The notes: generated by a model from the sequence alone, not told the origin. A DNA stretch of 64,000 nucleotides from Lutraria lutraria (GCA_964023205.1 OZ026845.1:3358001-3422000); one strand, 5' to 3'; counted from the first letter of the stretch, positions 44,990-57,167 are shown. Numbers and translations are program-made.

Positions 44990-47946
44990 TGTCAAACAAA
45001 GAAATCTCATTTTTCTAGACTATTTAAAATGAAAACTACATTGAGGACTAAAAAGTAGAAAATGAAACTTAAAAAACACATTTCGTTCGTATTTTGTGTA
45101 TGTGGTGATTATATACATGTACTTATGTATTCATTTATGCCAGATGTTTTACTCCTCTGTATATCAAGCAGCTGATTCAATGCAATACACTATCTTTTCA
45201 CCTAGACAGAATCAAGGGAGGTAAATCTTGTATTTAAATGTGTCACAGTACCTTCCCTTACATTACTCACTAAAGCTGATGTGTTTATTTCGTGACTATT
45301 TTGTGTGATTATTTTGGTTGACATACAGCAGCATGGTGATGTAGTCTCTGCTGAAATGTTTGAACAATTATCATGAAATATTTTATCAAGTATTTTGAAT
45401 AAGCAACATTTGCTTGGTCGTGCAACTTATTACTGATTTCATTACTTCAAATTTCGATTAATTAGCAATTTTCAAAATCAATTTATGTTAAAGTCTTATC
45501 TACAGAAATAGAATTTCCATTGACTTAATTGTCACAAACTTTCATGAGACAACTGAATAAATGTAAGTTTGTCGTGTCCCAAAATGGTCCACATTTAGCA
45601 CATTCAGGGGCTAGATCACCTTGTCACATTGCCCCTGATAAAGTTAGGTCAGTTTAACTAAAGGAATGAGGATTTTGTTACACTTATGAATCCTTGCTAT
45701 ACAAGCCTGCATTAAATTCCTAATTAAAAATGAAGAAAACCAAAGGGCCAAGTTTATGATGTGCACATGCTAGATGCAGGATTTATGTCTTATGTTGAAT
45801 TAGAGATCCCTAATCTGCTTGTATATGATGTTGTTTATACTTCAATGCATATTATCAATTATATTGCTTAATATGTTCCCTTGTTTGAGGATAAGCTTTG
45901 CAGAGTTCTACATTATGCTTTTCTTGTTTTTATTAATTTTGTCATTGCTTCATTCAGTAAGACAATTTGTACTTAGTGGTCAACAATATTCATGCTGTCT
46001 GATAGTCCTAGTGTTCAACACAGGACGAAATTCCTGAAAAAATTGTTGGTTTTTTAGTTACCTGATGTAAACATTTAACAATATGTTGACATGTAGGCAT
46101 TCTTTTAAAACATTGTGCATGCATATGTTTTGTTTGTTTATGTTTGTTTGTGTCTTTGTAAATACATAATGTATGTCTTCTATATCCAATGGACAATTCA
46201 AGTCTACAGGATTTATATATGATGGTAAACCTCTGTATCATAAAGTACTGAAACAAAAAGCTAGAATAACTAACAAAAATATTTTTGGACAAAATTGCTT
46301 ACTTTTTTAGATATGGTTGATTAATCACACATTTGTAAAACAACAATTTTTAAAGAATGGTCTTATGCCAAGATTTGGTAGATTTTTATATAATAAAGGT
46401 GAACTAGCACAAAATTGGTTGAAGCAAATGAAAGTTAAACATTGTGACTGCTAAAGTCAATGAAATCATGGGTATTGCTGTCACAAGTAGATGATTTTGC
46501 TTCCTGTTTTAAGTGCTATGTGAAAGACTGAAAAGACTTTATTTAACTTCATGGTGAAGAGCTCATGAATAACTTGATTATGAGTTTCAACTACAGTCAA
46601 ACATGTGTTAGCAACCACCTCCAAATAAAGGCCATCTTGTGAATGAATGAAAACCACTCTTTAAAAAAACATTATTGATTATTTAGAACAAAATGACATT
46701 TGAATAAAGGCCATACTATTTCTTCACATGAGTGGCCTTTGTGCACAGGTTTGACAGTACATGTTTATAAACTATACTTTTGTTTGTTCAACATTGTAAA
46801 ACTGATACATTTAAAAATGGATTTGAATAAACTTCTTATTGCTTGATTTCAATGTACTGAAAAATTGTCTGAAATACAATAAATTCAATCTTATCATTGT
46901 ATGATATTATATAATTGTGGTTTTTTTTGTACATAATGGAAGCATTTCTTGAATGCAAATGTTCAATAAAACTTCTCAAAAATGTTACATTCTGAGGTAT
47001 GTGTCAGTTGTATAGATATATATAGTGTGATTTTATTAAACTGTCAAAGCTGAATGATTACACGGACGCTGAATGCAATTATTTTTAGCTTTGTTATCAC
47101 TGTCGATAGTTTATTTTACGAGTAGGGAATGTTCCATTCAGCTTGTTTATGAAATATTCCTAATTATGTAGTGCTTCGTTAAATACATTCGACAACTAGT
47201 ATAACGAAAATAAAACTAAGTGCAAGCATTGACTGTGAAATTATGCAGCTTTGACTGTTTAATAAAATCACATAATACTAAAGTTGATCAGTTCCCCAAA
47301 AGAATGAAAGGATGTTCAGTACATGTAAATATTATCAGTATATTCTGGAAATAAGTAAAAACACATAATTGAACTTTCATACAATATCAACATGGCATCA
47401 ATCATACTGTTACCTATCCTCCTTGATTACATGTTTTCATGCGCATTTAATGCATATAAAAACAGTGGTATTGACAGTGTTTGTTCACTTAACCAGTTCA
47501 CTATAGTCTGGCAATGACCTGTGAATGATCAAAGATCAGCTAAGTCCATTCTGTAGGGACAGTGGCATTTCGGAATGTTTCAGCGGTTTCTGTAATATAT
47601 AAATATCAGTTATTTGTCTTTTGTTAGCTGAGATTAAGTGCGTAAGGCGACCAATCTTTTTACTGATGCAGTCTGATAAAGTCAAAATGTTACGAGTTTG
47701 AACCCCATGTGAACGCTTTTCCTTTTCAACTTTTATTGGCTTTTTGACATTTCGTCATTGCATATTTTTATTTCAATATTTGGAATGAATTTATTCGTAT
47801 TTCATGTAATATCAATTTCAATTACTCCTTCGTTAGCTGTACTGGAGCCACTGTCAGAATCAGATAATTTGCTTCGTTATAACATGGCATTGTCTGCATA
47901 CTTAGGAATGTCATTTGAACAGAATTTGATTTTGTTCGCAAATATA
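44990..47946. other. 3' flank of TEP gene 1, no further gene recognised
   Basis: AT-rich sequence with several AATAAA signals (for example 46826, 46878 and 46965), any of which could end the transcript; the true 3' UTR length cannot be fixed. It contains a CAGTCAAACC foldback copy (46592-46759) and a tRNA-like patch at about 47640-47705 with 'gttacgagtttgaacccc' as a B-box. No convincing coding exon is seen. Confidence 0.55.
46592..46759. repeat. CAGTCAAACC foldback element copy
   Basis: It starts 'tacagtcaaacatgtgttag' and ends 'gcacaggtttgacagta', with internal 'ccacctccaaataaaggcca'. The flanking TA on each side fits a Tc1/mariner-type target. Confidence 0.7.
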
Positions 47947-49571
47947 CACCTGGAAATAAGTTAAGCACACCCCGGAAATTTAAAATTGGTTGTGATTGAA
48001 AGCACTGTCATGAGATGACGACTTAATTGAGCTAAGAAATAGTAATTTGATAAGTAGCGATAGCAATTTAGTAATCATAAACCAGTAAATTTATGAGTTT
48101 AGTTTATTCTTATCCAAATAATTGAAGCATAAGCAAATGTGTTGTTTTTTACCAAAAATGTAGGTGTTTATAAGTATGGTATGGAGCATTTACAAAACAT
48201 TAACTGGTGGATATTTTTGGTAAATGTTGACGATTACTTAACCTTAAATGACATTATGTAGCCAAATTTTTAATAACGTGTGTAACCGCCACGTGCCTGG
48301 ATGACAGCCTCAACCCTTCTCCTCATACTACCAGTAAGGCGTCTAATGCGATTTTGAGATAATTTTTGCCATTCTTGGTGCAGAGCTTGTTCCAGTTGTT
48401 GCAGGTTGACTATAGGTGGGTCCAAATTCTGTATTTTCCGGCCCAGGATCTCCCACACGTGTTCCAGTGGGTTTAAATCAGGACTCATGACAGGCCAGGG
48501 AATGGTGGTGATGGCATTCCGTTGCAAAAACTGTTACAGCATGGGCTCGGTGCGGTCTGGCATTATCGTCCATGTAAACAGGTCGGGAAGCCAATGGATG
48601 ATTATCAAAATGGTCCACGACGACTGGATGTAGGATGTCTCGTACATAAGTATCACCTGTCAGATTTCCTTGGACAGTTACAATGTCCAACTTACAGTCA
48701 TGGGACAAGCAACCCCATATCATAACTGATCCACCACCAAAGGGAACCGTAGGAAAAATGTTTCTTGGTGTGTAGGCTGTATTTCGTTGCCTCCACACTC
48801 GAATGCGCCCGTCTATGACGTGCAGAAGGAACCTGCTTTCATCTGACCAATGGATCTTTCTCCATGATCTCAGGTTCCAACCACGCCTTGCCAAGCACCA
48901 TGTCAGACGGTTCCTGCGATGAACAGGTGTCAACAAGGGACGTTTTATTACCCTTCTCGACTTTAAACCTGCAGATCTGAGCCGATTGCGCAGAGTACGT
49001 GACGACAAATGCCTGTGCGGCAACCAGTTTCGCTTTAGATAGGTGCTGGTTGCAAACGGAAAACGTCTAACGAGACGTAAAAGATTTCGGTCCTCGCGTG
49101 CCGTTGTTACATATGGCCGTCCATATCTTGGACGGTCCCTTACGTCATGCGTCTGCCGATACTTCTGAGCTAGTCTGCTAATGACAGAGTGATTATAGCC
49201 AAGCTGACGACCAACAGCACTGTAGGACATGCCAGCATTAATCATGCCTATTATCTGCCACCTATCGCCATCCGATAATCTTCTCCTAACCATTTTGTTG
49301 ACAAGAGGTCAAAATAATGACAATATGTTAGAACAAAATCAAATTTTGTACATGTACTTTGTGTTAATTGAAAGTGTAGTTTAACAATTCACGAACATAT
49401 TGTCGAAATGGCGAAGTACACGAGCTTTCCGTGCGCGCAACTCTATCGGAGATACACATGATTAGTACGGAAGGTCGTTCTTACCATTGCTCAAATAAAA
49501 TTTAAAATTTCAGTTGTGGTCATGTCAAATTCGAGGCAAAATGCCGGGTGTGCTTAACTTATTTCCAGATG
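47947..49571 (-). mobile_element. Tc1/mariner-type DNA transposon with near-intact inverted repeats
   Basis: The left end CACCTGGAAATAAGTTAAGC (47947 onward) is mirrored at the right end by 'gcttaacttatttccagatg' ending at 49571. The inverted repeat is about 28 bp with one mismatch and one base difference in a C run. TA dinucleotides flank both ends, the expected target duplication. The single coding region is on the minus strand. The small divergence of the ends suggests a fairly recent insertion. Confidence 0.9.
48270..49293 (-). pseudogene. Tc1-type transposase, DD34E, with one frameshift
   Basis: It starts MVRRRLSDGDRWQIIGMINA, a helix-turn-helix DNA-binding domain with the GRP motif (RPRYGRPY) in the linker. 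The catalytic residues are Asp in HWSDESRF, Asp in YMDDNARPH and Glu in NPLEHVWE. The spacing from second Asp to Glu, read across the break, is 34, as in Tc1. The frame breaks near 48525-48530, in a T run on the coding strand: residues before it are in the 48478-49293 frame, after it in the 48270-48527 frame. Otherwise it has full length, about 340 residues. The frameshift should prevent a working transposase unless it is a sequencing error. Confidence 0.92.
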
Positions 49572-49943
49572 TATATATACCCTTCTTAACATAAATGCAC
49601 CAAAATCACGAGCAATGCATGATTTGAAAAAAATAGTGGCCAGATTAAGAATATGAAGTTACGAACCAACACAATTCAGTTAAATAATAAAGATTAATTC
49701 TAATATTAATCCAAGTTATTCTGGCTCTGTTATTTTGCCTCTCGAGTCTTCGAATACCCTGTGGTTAGTATCGACCATATTATCGGACTTAGTCTATATA
49801 AATTGGTCGATTCGGATTAGTCGTCCGTGCATTCCGTGACGTAATACGGGCAGGCTATATAAGACCACGATCGGCTCTTGTCCGGCCTTTTTAGTTTAGT
49901 AACTGTTAAAAGAAGATACAAACAAAAACAGTAATGCCTGGAC

Positions 49944-51043
49944 GTGGCCGTGGAAAGAGAAGGAGGCCAACGGCGGAGAACAGAAGAGGTGCCAATTAAG
50001 CGTCACAGAGCCGCCAAGGAAACGTTTGACAACGGCCAAGAGGAGGACAGGGGTGAGTTGAACCAAACTGTCGATTTTGAAAATGTGTTATTGAATGTGG
50101 AGTCATTGCCATGTGCTGACCACGTGCAAGCTGACACAGAGAATACTGACAATACAATAACGCCTGAGACGGGTACAAGTAATAACCGGCAATCTCAGGC
50201 CGTATTGGATATTTCTGGCACAGAAACCCATAATTTATTTTGCTTGCCGGAGATACGCGATGTTGATAGACTGGTTAATGACGATATTTCTATGCATGTA
50301 CCTTCTACATTAAAACAAAGGATATGCAGGGGGGGGGGGGGGGTACATTAATTTATCCTTGTTGCTAAAGGGGGCGGTAGAACTTTCAGAATTCAATAGC
50401 GGTGGTACTCTATCAATATCTAATACTGGAAAGCTAGAATGTCGCCATAAGGAATGTAAGGACGACATTGGGTCAATAGAGAGGTGGACCGATGCGTTCA
50501 TTATATACATGGATATTTATCTGTCAGCCTTTCCGCATAAAATCAACGAATTGCTACATTATTCATTTATAATAAGGGAATGTGCTACTGTCCACGGAGG
50601 TACTTCGTGAAAAAGTATGATCAACAAATTAGGTCCAGACAGGCCTTAGTCCAGTCATCTTGGGGTAGTATTAATCACAACCTATGGCTAAGGTGCGTAC
50701 AAAACGAGATGATCATAAGTTTCCTCTCAATAAGAATTCAAATGTCTGTATTGACTTTAACAAAGGTCAGTGTAAGTGGCCTAACTGTAAGTACAATCAT
50801 GTATGTCTCAACTGTAACGGGAAACACCCATTTGCTAACTGTTTCCCGGGGCGTAATAGGTCTTTCACGAGCCATAATACCACTAACAATAAGAACCAGA
50901 GTGCGTACAACAGCCAGACTCATTCAGACTTTCCAAATAGAAATGCAGAACCTAATTCTTTTCGAGGCCAACCACGTGGCTCTTTCCCAAGGTCAAGACC
51001 ATATTTCCGGCCGAACAGGGGATTTAACTTTAACAAACAATAA
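49944..51043 (+). pseudogene. Gag-like region of the Ngaro-like element
   Basis: Three frames carry parts: 49944-50351 (hydrophilic, with RRRTEEVPIKRHRAAKET), 50359-50610 (with ERWTDAFIIYMDIYLSAFP, a helical gag-like segment) and 50684-51043 (with CIDFNKGQCKWPNCKYNHVC and LNCNGKHPFANC, a Cys/His zinc-binding cluster). The first break is at a run of 13 G residues at about 50330-50342. This is the expected nucleocapsid-like protein; its detailed function is unknown. Confidence 0.65.
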
Positions 51044-51174
51044 GGACACATATTTACATGGGTTGGCTCTAGCACCAGTAAATCTAAGAACATTAGGACA
51101 ATGGCTTCATTTGTATAATTCACCAGATAACAATTTATTACTATCGGGATTTACATACGGGTTTAAAATCAATT

Positions 51175-52700
51175 ATGAAGGACCCAGAGAAGCGCGTAGC
51201 TCAAAATCTTAAATCAATTTCACAACAGTCCGTTATTGCCAAACAAAAAATTGATAAAGAAATAAAGGCTGGCAGGGTGGCAGGCCCGTTTAAATATCCC
51301 CCGTTTCAACATTTTCAGATTTCGCCTATTGGTATCGTTGCAAAGAAAACACCGGGCGAATATAGGCTAATACATCACTTGTCATACCCTTTAGGGTCTT
51401 CGATAAATGATTTTATTGATCCGATATTGTGTTCAGTCAAATATACAGAATTCGAGGAAGCTATACATATGGTTCAAGACTTGGGACGCAATTGCTATTT
51501 ATTTAAAATGGACATCAAAGGCGCGTTTAGGTTACTCCCAATCCACCATGAAGACTTCGAGCTACTAGGCTTCTCTCTTGATAGTAATTACTATTTTGAT
51601 AAATGTTTACCATTTGGATGCTGTATATCTCCTAGCTTATTTGAAATTTTTTCCACACTATTAGAATTCATAATTAAAGACCGCATTCCAAACAAGAAGC
51701 TATTACACTATTTAGACGATTTTGGGGGGGGGGGCGATAAAACGCGACAGGGATGTAAACAAAACATGGTAATATTTAAGAACAGTATGCAAGAAATCAA
51801 TGTACCGTTAGCAGACGAAAAAACCGAAGGACCGTGTACAACACTAGTTTACTTGGGCTTAGAGTTAGACTCGCGAGAAATGGTAGTACGTATTCCCAAG
51901 GATAAAATCGCAGAAGTTGCGGAAAAAATTAGGGACGTATTGTCCAAAGACAAAGTTAAACTCAACGTAATACAATCGTTGATAGGGTCGCTTAATTTCT
52001 GTTGTCGCGCCATTGCCATAGGTAGACCGTTTTGTAGGCGCCTCATTAACGCAACGTGCGGCGTAAAACGTTCCTTTCATCACGTTAGAATAACCAAAGA
52101 AATAAAGAGCGATTTAGAGATTTGGTTGGACTTCTTTCAACATTATAACGCAATTTCAGTATTTCACGATAGATATTGGGTATCGAACGACGATGAACAG
52201 TTTTTCACAGATAGCGCTGGGGGATAGGCTTCGGAATTTGGTTAAAAGGTCAATGGTGCCAAGAAAAATGGCACATAGACTGGATAAATCAAGGCTTAAT
52301 TAAAGACATCACGCTGCTGGAACTAGCTATTCCCTATAGTTGTCGCTATTGTCATATTTGGCGAGCAAATCAAAAACAAGAAAATTCGCTTTAATTGCGA
52401 TAACATAGCAGTTGTACATATCTTAAACTCTATGTCCTCAAAGTCTCCTCGCGTGTCGATATTGTTAAGATTATTAACTATGCAATGTATTAAGTATAAC
52501 TGCCTGATTAAGGCTTCTCATATCGCAGGAGCAAAGAATGAAATCTCTGATGCACTTTCACGTTTTCAGAACTTGAGGTTTCACAAGCTAGCACCGTCGG
52601 CAGACCCGAGGGCAACTCCAATTCCAAATTACCTTTGGAATATATTCAGCGCCGGTCTAGAACATTGGTACTCTCGGGGATTGCAACAAACACAAAACTA
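51175..52700 (+). pseudogene. Reverse transcriptase and RNase H of the Ngaro-like element
   Basis: The RT reads from 51175: GRVAGPFKYPPFQHFQISPI, KKTPGEYRLIHHLSYP, LFKMDIKGAFRLLPI (domain with catalytic Asp), LPFGCCISPSLFE and HYLDDF (YLDD at 51709-51720). Directly after it a G run (51723-51732) gives FGGGGD, unlike relatives, and may hide an indel. RNase H begins FFTDSAGG at about 52200, breaks in frame at a second G run (52219-52223) and resumes in other frames with NCDNIAVVHILNSM and AGAKNEISDALSRF. The enzyme copies element RNA into DNA; this copy is not functional as read. Confidence 0.85.
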
Positions 52701-54105
52701 GCTTACACTACTGCTGTCAGGTCATTCGACACGTTCAGAAACTTATATGAGCTACCATTGTCTTGGCCTATTCCAACAGAGCAGGTTGTCTGGTCCATTA
52801 CGTATCTATTCGAGAAATCATACTCATCGAAAACCATTCATACTTACTTATCAGGACTGTCATTCTACCACAAAATAAACAATTGGTATAATATAACGGA
52901 TATATTTTTAATTCGTAAGATACTGGAAGGTTATAACAGCAATAGACCGTCAATAGATAGGAGAGCCCCAATCACCGCTCATATGCTTATAGATATATGG
53001 GGTTTTAAATCATGAATGACCATATCTGGGCAAAAGACACGCCATATATAAAAATACATACTAAAGCATCTAATATATACATAAATGGAACACATTGTGT
53101 AATATTTTGTTTAATGAGGAGGTGGAGAGGTGGTGGTGGAATAATCGAGCTGAACAGACGCGTGAATACCGCGTCGTAAAAAGAATAACAATGGCTAGCT
53201 AGCAAACTATTGGCCGATAGCATATACGTCACAATAACAAGAATTTGATTGGTTGGAAGATAATAGGTAAACCGAAAGGTAAGGAAAAAACCCGGAACAT
53301 AACGGACCCTAGTCCATTACGTCCCTGGGGACCGGCCAATGACATAAATAGTTTTATGTGTGCATAAAACCCCATTTATGTATTGTCCTGTGAGGAAAGA
53401 CGCAGCATAGTAGAAGTCGAACTATGTATGGGCAGAATGAAAACAACACATAATGAGAATTGAAAATGGGCATTTATTATAATGCCATAAGAAAAAACAT
53501 AACAACCGAGATAACATATCCCGGTTATATATATGAGAAAATCATGAATGACCATATCTGGGCAAAAGACACGCCACCGAGGGGGACAGAGTGCTAAATT
53601 CGAAACGGCACTATTCAAAGCTTTATTCTCGATTGCTTATTTTGGTTTGTTACGGGTGAGTGAATTGGTATATTCAGTCGTAAACAACAGAGCAATCTTG
53701 GTCAATGATGTAAAACTAGGATCACGGTCATTAACAATTACCTTAAGGATAACCAAAAACAACCAGTATGGTACACCTGTCTTGCTAAAATTGCCTTGCG
53801 AGTACAACAGTTTGATATGCCCAGTCTGTAACGCTAAACACTATATGAGCACAAGGCCTACAGCCCCGGGACAATTATTTGTTCATGCAAATGCAAAACC
53901 AGTTACCCGATACCAATTTTCCGCATTGCTTAGGAAATGCCTGTTGCATAGTAAATTCAAAACTGAGTTATATAAATCGCATAGTTTTAGGATAGGTCGG
54001 GCTACTCAACTAGCAATACAAGGACTACCAGAAAAGGACATTATGAAATTGGGTAGATGGAAGTCAACGGCCTATAAGTCTTACATTAGGGGAAAAACAT
54101 TGTAA
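52635..54105 (+). pseudogene. Tyrosine recombinase of the Ngaro-like element, split by a 494-bp insertion
   Basis: The N-terminal core-binding half is at 52635-53015 (SGIATNTKLAYTTAVRSFDT, HTYLSGLSFYHK). The catalytic half is at 53548-54105, with Arg in FGLLRVSEL (53653-53655), HSFRIGRAT (His-x-x-Arg), GRWKS, and Tyr in AYKSYIRG. These are the R-H-R-H/W-Y residues of the family. The halves are separated by 53045-53538, flanked by an exact 38-bp direct repeat (53007-53044 and 53539-53576). The enzyme would integrate circular element DNA; this copy is broken. Confidence 0.85.
53045..53538. mobile_element. 494-bp insertion in the recombinase flanked by a 38-bp direct repeat
   Basis: The repeat starts 'aaatcatgaatgaccatatc' and ends 'aaaagacacgcca', identical on both sides. 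The insert is AT-rich at its ends ('tatataaaaatacatac ... ggttatatatatgagaa'), carries no significant ORF and does not resemble other repeats in the window. Such a long direct repeat is not an ordinary transposase target duplication. Template switching during reverse transcription, or recombination, is as likely. Confidence 0.6.
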
Positions 54106-54153
54106 AAATAGTTCCATCTTATATTACACCTATTTGTATTAGAATAAAATTCA

Positions 54154-54624
54154 TTGTCGAAAAAGCCTTTTATACTTGCAGATATTTGGATCCTGGGGGA
54201 TTCGATCCCATACTGGGCAGGCGTGAGAGCATTGGAAAGAGGTAGACCTCACCTACGACTTCCGGAAGGACACGGTGTTGCGTGGTGGAGAATACGTGGC
54301 TTGGGCTGGGGTGATTTTCAGTATTGTGTCCAACTACCCCTGGCGCTTCGACCCCAGCCAAAGGTAATTGTTTTTCACTTAGGGGGGAACGACGTGATCA
54401 ACAATTCGCTAAGGTACATATTTAAAATGGTCCAAGAGGGCATCGTACACCGTGCATTTCCGGAGTCGTGCTTCGTATGGGTAGACATCATTCCCAGGAT
54501 CAATTGGGGTGTAGAGACAGCTCCAGTTAAGGTAATTAACAAGAAGCGGGGCCGTATCAATAGATTCGGCCATAAAAATCGTTCATTTTTCGTATGTATA
54601 GGTCTTTGGTTGAGCATTACATAA
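54154..54624 (+). pseudogene. SGNH/GDSL-type hydrolase ORF of the Ngaro-like element, 3' truncated
   Basis: The reading frame contains WILGDSIPYWAG (GDS with the nucleophile Ser at 54202-54204), a downstream Gly-rich RGLGWGDF, VIVFHLGGNDV (block with Gly and Asn of the oxyanion hole) and FVWVDIIPR. These are blocks I, II and III of SGNH hydrolases. The last block (Asp-x-x-His, usually DGVHLS in this family) is not seen: the frame drifts after INRFGHKN and the sequence ends. The role of this esterase-like domain in Ngaro elements is not known to me. Confidence 0.8.
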
Positions 54625-54699
54625 TAGATGAGCAAACTCAAACATTTTCGTCGTTGTTATCAAGACTGAGTCCTAGAATAATGTTACTAGTCCGGGGCA

Positions 54700-57088
54700 C
54701 TGATTTCAGAACTACGTATGTATGTATGTATCAAATTACACCAGTGGCCTACAACATTTTAATGTAAGGTCATGTTAAGTAATGTACAGGTCTGGTCATT
54801 GTATTACTAACCCCTATTTTAAAGAATGGAACAATCTTCGACCTTTCGTCACAACTCACTGCTCGCTTTATATCTATAAATGCACTAATACACTTTCTAG
54901 CCAAGTGTTTTTTTCACTACATTAATGTGCTTTTTTGTCTACAAAAACAACAACGCTAATAACTCAAAAACGAATTTGTCAACCCCCAAATTGTTTTTGC
55001 TTGAATGTTTCTGTTATCATAGGCTATGATCATGTAAAGTTTCATGAAAGAGTTTTCATTTTCCCTTAAACGTTATACCAAAAGTGACCATATAACAAAC
55101 ACAGAACATTACATGTATCTAAATAGAAAGTAATTTTATTTACACGAAATCATAAACTTGAACTTCCAAACTCAACAAATAAATCAACTCTACAAAAAAG
55201 CGTCTCTCTTGGACATGTGAATAAAGACTGACTGCAAATCAATTTCCCGCCAACACCACTGGTCAGTCAACCACCGATGACCAGTATCAAAATTAGTGAT
55301 TTGAATGATTGATTTACAAGTGTGTTTTCTATGTGAAATATGTTGCCCCAGGGGTAACTTGATTTTTCTTGTTATAATCCATGAAGAAAACTTTGAAAGA
55401 TCTTCTCCAAAACTAGCTTAGACACTTAGTATACAGCATTGAGTAGTGAATCTCTACCAAGTATATTCAAATCATGGCCCTGTGTCGAAATTGGCTCTGC
55501 CGCAGGCGTCACTTGATTTTACAATTTGGCGGCTTATGTAGGGGGAAAATGAAAACTTTTCCAATAAAGCAATGTGTCTTATATACCCTTACCGGTGACA
55601 TGTCGATGAAACATCTACTCGAATCTTTATTCTAAAATGATTTCTATAGTTTGGCAGTGTTATATTCTCAAAATCCAAGATAAACATGAAAGTAGCCACA
55701 GTCATCTTTCTGATGAGCGACTTTAGGGCCATCATGGCCCTTTTGTTTGCATTTGTACCCTTACACTTAAACATATAAACTTCTATTTTTTTAGTGCTAG
55801 AAACTTAAATTGATGCATAATAAATTTACACTTCGTAATACAGCCTATTATACCAGTTTTAGCATCCGACATGTTTATTGTGTAACAGAAGGTTTATTAC
55901 TACTAAAACAATACAGTGCTTTGTTGTTTACTATTGTTCTTTTTTTATTGTGATAATTTATTAATTATTGACAAGTCATAAAACATAAGGTATTTAATTA
56001 GTGCTTCAACTGTGGTTTTTCGTTTCATATTAATGTGAATTAAGGTTAAAGTTATCTTTAGTTGTTTTGTAAATATTTGAATAAAGTTGTTGACTTATTT
56101 ATAATTCACAAATGACATATCTAATACTAAAGAGAAAGAAGATTGTGTAATTGATTTTGTAATACAGTTATTTAAAAAAAAAATCAAAAGATGAATGCAA
56201 GTATTCAACTAACCTGCAATAGGCCCCAGTCCTAAGTATTGGAAATTGACCATTTGGATTCAAATGGATCCGAACTGACGAAAATTGGCTTCCATGCAAC
56301 CCTGCTGCGCACTGATAACTGTAACATACAATGGCTGATATGTGTTGGAATTAGAGATAATGAATATTTAAACCAAAGAAATATCACATTGCAAATTAAA
56401 GCAACACCAATGATCAAGCTAGGTAGTTTTACTAAGACCAAACTACGCCGACGAACATAGAGATTTTCTAGTTTAACTATTTTTGGTAACATTTCCATTG
56501 TGTAATAAACGTCCAGTAATTTTTGATGCTGTGTGAATTTCAATGACTATTACAATAAAGTTGAGTCCCTGTTGTATATAGACATCATTCTGTTGAAAGT
56601 TATACCATCATTTGTCTTACTGTGTCAATATAATATTTTTTATGATTCTTTATAAAATCATTTTTTTATCAAATAAAATACAGCCGGCTTCATGCAAATT
56701 GTTGTAAAATACTGCAGATAATATTCAGTATCAAAACTGAACAATTCACTTCATGGTTCCTAGATCTATAATGCTAATAACGGTAAAATATCGACCACTA
56801 TCTGAAATTGATATCACCTAGCCTATAGTGGCTCAACATGATCAGTCGTACTCCTAAGTAGGTTCACCGATCATTCGTAAACTAGCCGAACAGCTTCTTC
56901 ACATGTGAAATTTGGTTCCCTATGTGATTCGTAATCACTGCGACGTGGTGCTAGTGATTATAATATATACATATACTTTCTTGTATTCCTTTGGATTTAC
57001 TAAATCTTTTTATAAGAAGCATGCTTTTTAGATTGGTTTTATAAGCATACACTTGAGACGATCTAGGACGTATAAGTGGTAATTAAGT
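54700..57088. other. Intergenic region between the retrotransposon and TEP gene 2
   Basis: AT-rich with no recognised coding exon. The part from about 54960 to 55760 belongs to a dispersed repeat family: 'ccaagtatattcaaatcatg' and 'gagcgactttagggccatca' resemble segments at 58800-59090 and 60640-60700. Several tandem 'tatgtatgta' bases lie at about 54716-54730. Confidence 0.55.
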
Positions 57089-57094
57089 CACGTG
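57089..57094 (+). promoter_or_regulatory. E-box (CACGTG) in the TEP gene 2 promoter
   Basis: AAGTCACGTG lies exactly 79 bp upstream of the ATG at 57168, the same motif and spacing as before TEP gene 1. Surrounding sequence has diverged, which argues for selection or very recent common ancestry of this decamer. Confidence 0.5.
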
Positions 57095-57167
57095 ATACTA
57101 GATAATACTTATTGTGCATGTTTTACATTCCCTTCATCGCTTGAGAACCAGAAGGTTTGTGACAATG

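Larger units (their letters stand above)
49750..54700 (+). mobile_element. Ngaro-like (DIRS-order) tyrosine-recombinase retrotransposon, decayed
   Basis: Gene order on the plus strand: gag-like ORF with a zinc-binding motif, reverse transcriptase/RNase H, tyrosine recombinase, SGNH hydrolase. There is no DDE integrase and no protease. A hydrolase ORF after the recombinase is, from recollection of the family, characteristic of Ngaro elements; no methyltransferase as in DIRS1 was seen. A TATA-like 'ctatataag' at about 49854 may belong to its promoter. The termini were not identified and split direct repeats were not found, so 5' and 3' limits are approximate. The 3' end of the hydrolase ORF appears truncated. 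Confidence 0.8.

Noticed and set aside
49934..49996. A histone-like protein starting MPGRGRGKRRR at 49934
   Set aside because: The frame stops after about 20 codons; it overlaps the start of the retrotransposon gag-like frame and is better seen as part of it.
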